From Nemertoderma westbladi (Eukaryota > Xenacoelomorpha > Nemertodermatida > Nemertodermatidae), in the NCBI GenBank assembly GCA_032718475.1, contig JAUCBJ010003303.1, forward strand, positions 1 through 40,482: 40,482 nt of DNA. Reading direction: 5' to 3'. Made by a program: the position numbers and the translations under genes. Shown in pieces: positions 38,459 through 40,482 of the stretch. A model generated the notes under the pieces. The model saw only the letters and a program-made list of their open reading frames with translations. It was not told where the DNA came from and did not search any database. Position 1 is the first letter of the stretch; each line of letters starts with the position of its first letter.

Positions 38459-40482
38459 GACGAGGGAATACTACAAATGTCTTCCGAAGAGTCAGAAAGC
38501 GCACGCGCTGCAAGATCAGTTTAGGGAGCTGCACGAGCGATGATTAGTCGGGACCTAAGGGACACTGTCATAGGATAATGCAGTCAACGAACATCTTCGT
38601 TACGTTGTAAGGGGGGACGAGGGTACTTTCGGGATACCAAAGTACGCGAGGGAACCACCTAGAAAAGAGTGGAGGGAGTTTGTGGATTCCATGGAGAGGG
38701 GCGGATATATGGTCCTAGACGATGAGGGGACTGTAGAGGATAAGGATGATGATGATGAGGCGAAGAGGGGGCAGAAGGGTCGGGTAGAACTATATTGCTG
38801 CATTTAATGGCGCCGAATGGAGATATTTTTCTGTTTGACCTAGGGATCTACGGTAAGAAGAGCGGACCAAAGTTGAACCATCTACCGGATGCAGTGCAGA
38901 AGGTAGTAAGGAGAAAGACTACGATCAAGATCGGAACAGCGTTACGCAACGACGCAGAAAGGATTATTGGACCAGGCACCCCGAATCTTCTGGATATTCA
39001 GGTAGTCTACATGGCTATGATGAAACCGGATGGATTGGGATTGGTGGATAACACGGGACAATACGGAGCCATGGCTATGGGTCAGTTGATGGGACTCTTG
39101 TGCCACAAGCCGATGGTCTGGAACAAGTTCTGAGAGGAATACTGGGCGGGACTTGCGAATTCACTCAAGTGGGGTTGTGACCGGGAAAGGACGAGTTTTA
39201 TCACTTCCGAAAGGGGGAGATAAAGACATACCAGAAGAGATATATCTCACAGGAGGACTGGATAATGATAGGGTTAGTGAACCTATTCATAACGGTGGTC
39301 ATCGGTTGAGAACCAATGGTGTTTCTACTAATGGGAGCAGCACTGAACCACAGGAGAGCCTTCAAGATAGCCTTAGAAGGACTTGTAGACCACCCAGGCC
39401 GGAAGGGCGAGTCGGTGTATTACAATACCTGATATCTGGTGGACAGAGAAGTAGACGTACCATACAGACGATGGAAGAAATGTGAGGCGGATAGAGAGGA
39501 GGAAAGAATGCTAGAGGAAGTTGCTATGAAAGAGATGAGGGAGGCAGCAGGTAGAGAGGAAGATATAAGGGGAGGGGAATATGATTTCGAGGCCCAAGAC
39601 TTGGATGAGTTGAGGTGGGACTCGGAGACCTCGGGTGACTTTCGGCTAGGGGATGAGGTGGATTGGATGGAGGAAACGCCAATACAGTCGACATACCTGG
39701 GGGGTCTGAGGGTGACTTTGGTAGGAAGAGACTGAAAGTGACGGAGGGGTGGAGGGTTATGGGCGAGTACGGGACGTCATCATAAGTAGTGTTTGGGGAG
39801 TCGATGCCGAGGGAGGATGAGGACATTGATATGGTTAGGGATGATAAGGTGGAAATGTTCACGTATCAACGGCTCCATAGACCCAGGAGGCTACGTAGAG
39901 CCAAGGACGAGTTAGGGGGACAGACAGTGATAGACAGTTGCGACTACTGTGGGAGACTAACCCATCAGCAGAAGAACTGTCTGTATAACTACCAGAAGGG
40001 GGCGACATTTCTATACTGCCGAGAGTCTACCCATAGGACGACTGCATAGCCCGAGGCTGCATCATAGGTGTAGCAAGTGCAAATTCAGGGGGCATTTAGA
40101 GCGCCAGTGTGACTGGATGGATGACGAGGATAAATTCCGTATCTATGAGGAGTGGGCCAACATTGGAGTCATGACTAGACAAAGGTTGAAGGCCCAGGAG
40201 TTCCAGTGGGGGTTTTTCAACATCAACCTACAGGCCCACCAGGAGATTACCAAGAGGAGACTACTATTCACATGTCAGGAGGTAGCAACGGCGGCATCAC
40301 ATGGAGGGGTTATTAACACCCAAAGGTACCTCAACAGATGGTCACCTGTAAAAGCTTTTGCGGATATAACAAGTAATTTTTCTCCGCAATATACCGTGTA
40401 GGTGTTTTAGCGGACATAACAAGCCATTTTCTCCGCAATATATCGTGTAGGTGTTTTAGCGGACATAACAAGCCATTTTCTC
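38450..40482 (+). pseudogene. BEL/Pao-type gag relic, copy 2 (long direct repeat)
   Basis: Near-identical to 32727-34761, lacking the first ~80 bp of gag. It shares the copy 1 stops and frame changes (for example the TGA after CACGAGCG at 38541 and the stop after AACAAGTTC). The second zinc knuckle is intact here, CSKCKFRGHLERQC at about 40071-40112, where copy 1 has a 2-nt difference. It continues past the window end. Confidence 0.85.

Noticed and set aside
32727-40482. The 2-kb direct repeats as LTRs of one retrotransposon
   Set aside because: The repeat contains gag coding with zinc knuckles and starts in the middle of that gag, without TG..CA ends. A segmental tandem duplication explains it better.

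Overview
The window is nuclear DNA from an animal, most likely a marine invertebrate. The evidence is three animal-type genes (a RNF34/RFFL-like RING ligase, a WD40 protein and a small unknown helical protein) in an AT-rich background. Metazoan-style mobile elements fill most of the rest: Penelope-like elements (PLEs) with GIY-YIG ends, a BEL/Pao retroelement, a LINE, tRNA-derived SINEs, several miniature DNA transposons and a P/THAP9-like fragment. The octamers TACCGGTA (18 by hand count) and TAGGCCTA (12) are very frequent. I cannot place the phylum with confidence. No bacterial signature is present.

Layout. 1-412 is a ~31-bp minisatellite. 751-3277 holds a P/THAP9-like transposase fragment and a dead PLE on the + strand, flanked by short inverted arms. 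3.55-8.99 kb is bracketed by inverted arms loaded with TTGCC/GGCAA palindromes and contains a 5'-truncated LINE (minus strand) and two CAGTTACAG minisatellites. 9.2-16.6 kb is a nested retroelement locus. A minus-strand PLE (copy A) is interrupted by three different non-autonomous DNA elements, each with its own target-site signature: 8 bp, TTAA and TA. Upstream of copy A lies a second, 5'-truncated PLE (copy B) with a GIY-YIG domain, flanked by ~200-bp inverted terminal repeats.

16.9-18.7 kb is the gene island: a 101-aa unknown ORF and, 478 bp downstream on the same strand, an intronless RNF34/RFFL-like E3 ligase. 21.4-23.2 kb is a very homogeneous 30-bp satellite. 23.3-24.1 kb carries a cluster of TTCTAGAA palindromes. 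24.47-25.31 kb is the 3'-terminal exon of a minus-strand WD40 gene with a visible acceptor site. 25.3-28.2 kb holds degenerate repeats and two MITE families.

28.4-34.8 kb is a degraded BEL/Pao element in the unusual order pol then gag. The gag segment (32727-34761) is repeated at 38450-40482 with about 99% identity and the same disabling lesions. This looks like a recent ~5.7-kb tandem duplication whose junction truncates a 228-aa ORF of unknown function.

The most interesting signal is the comparison of PLE copies A and B. They differ by short insertions of the form TA-filler-TA (fillers CCGG twice, CAGCTG, TCTGAA). This matches what excision of TA-targeting (Tc1/mariner-type) transposons leaves behind, and could explain why TACCGGTA and TAGGCCTA are so common here.
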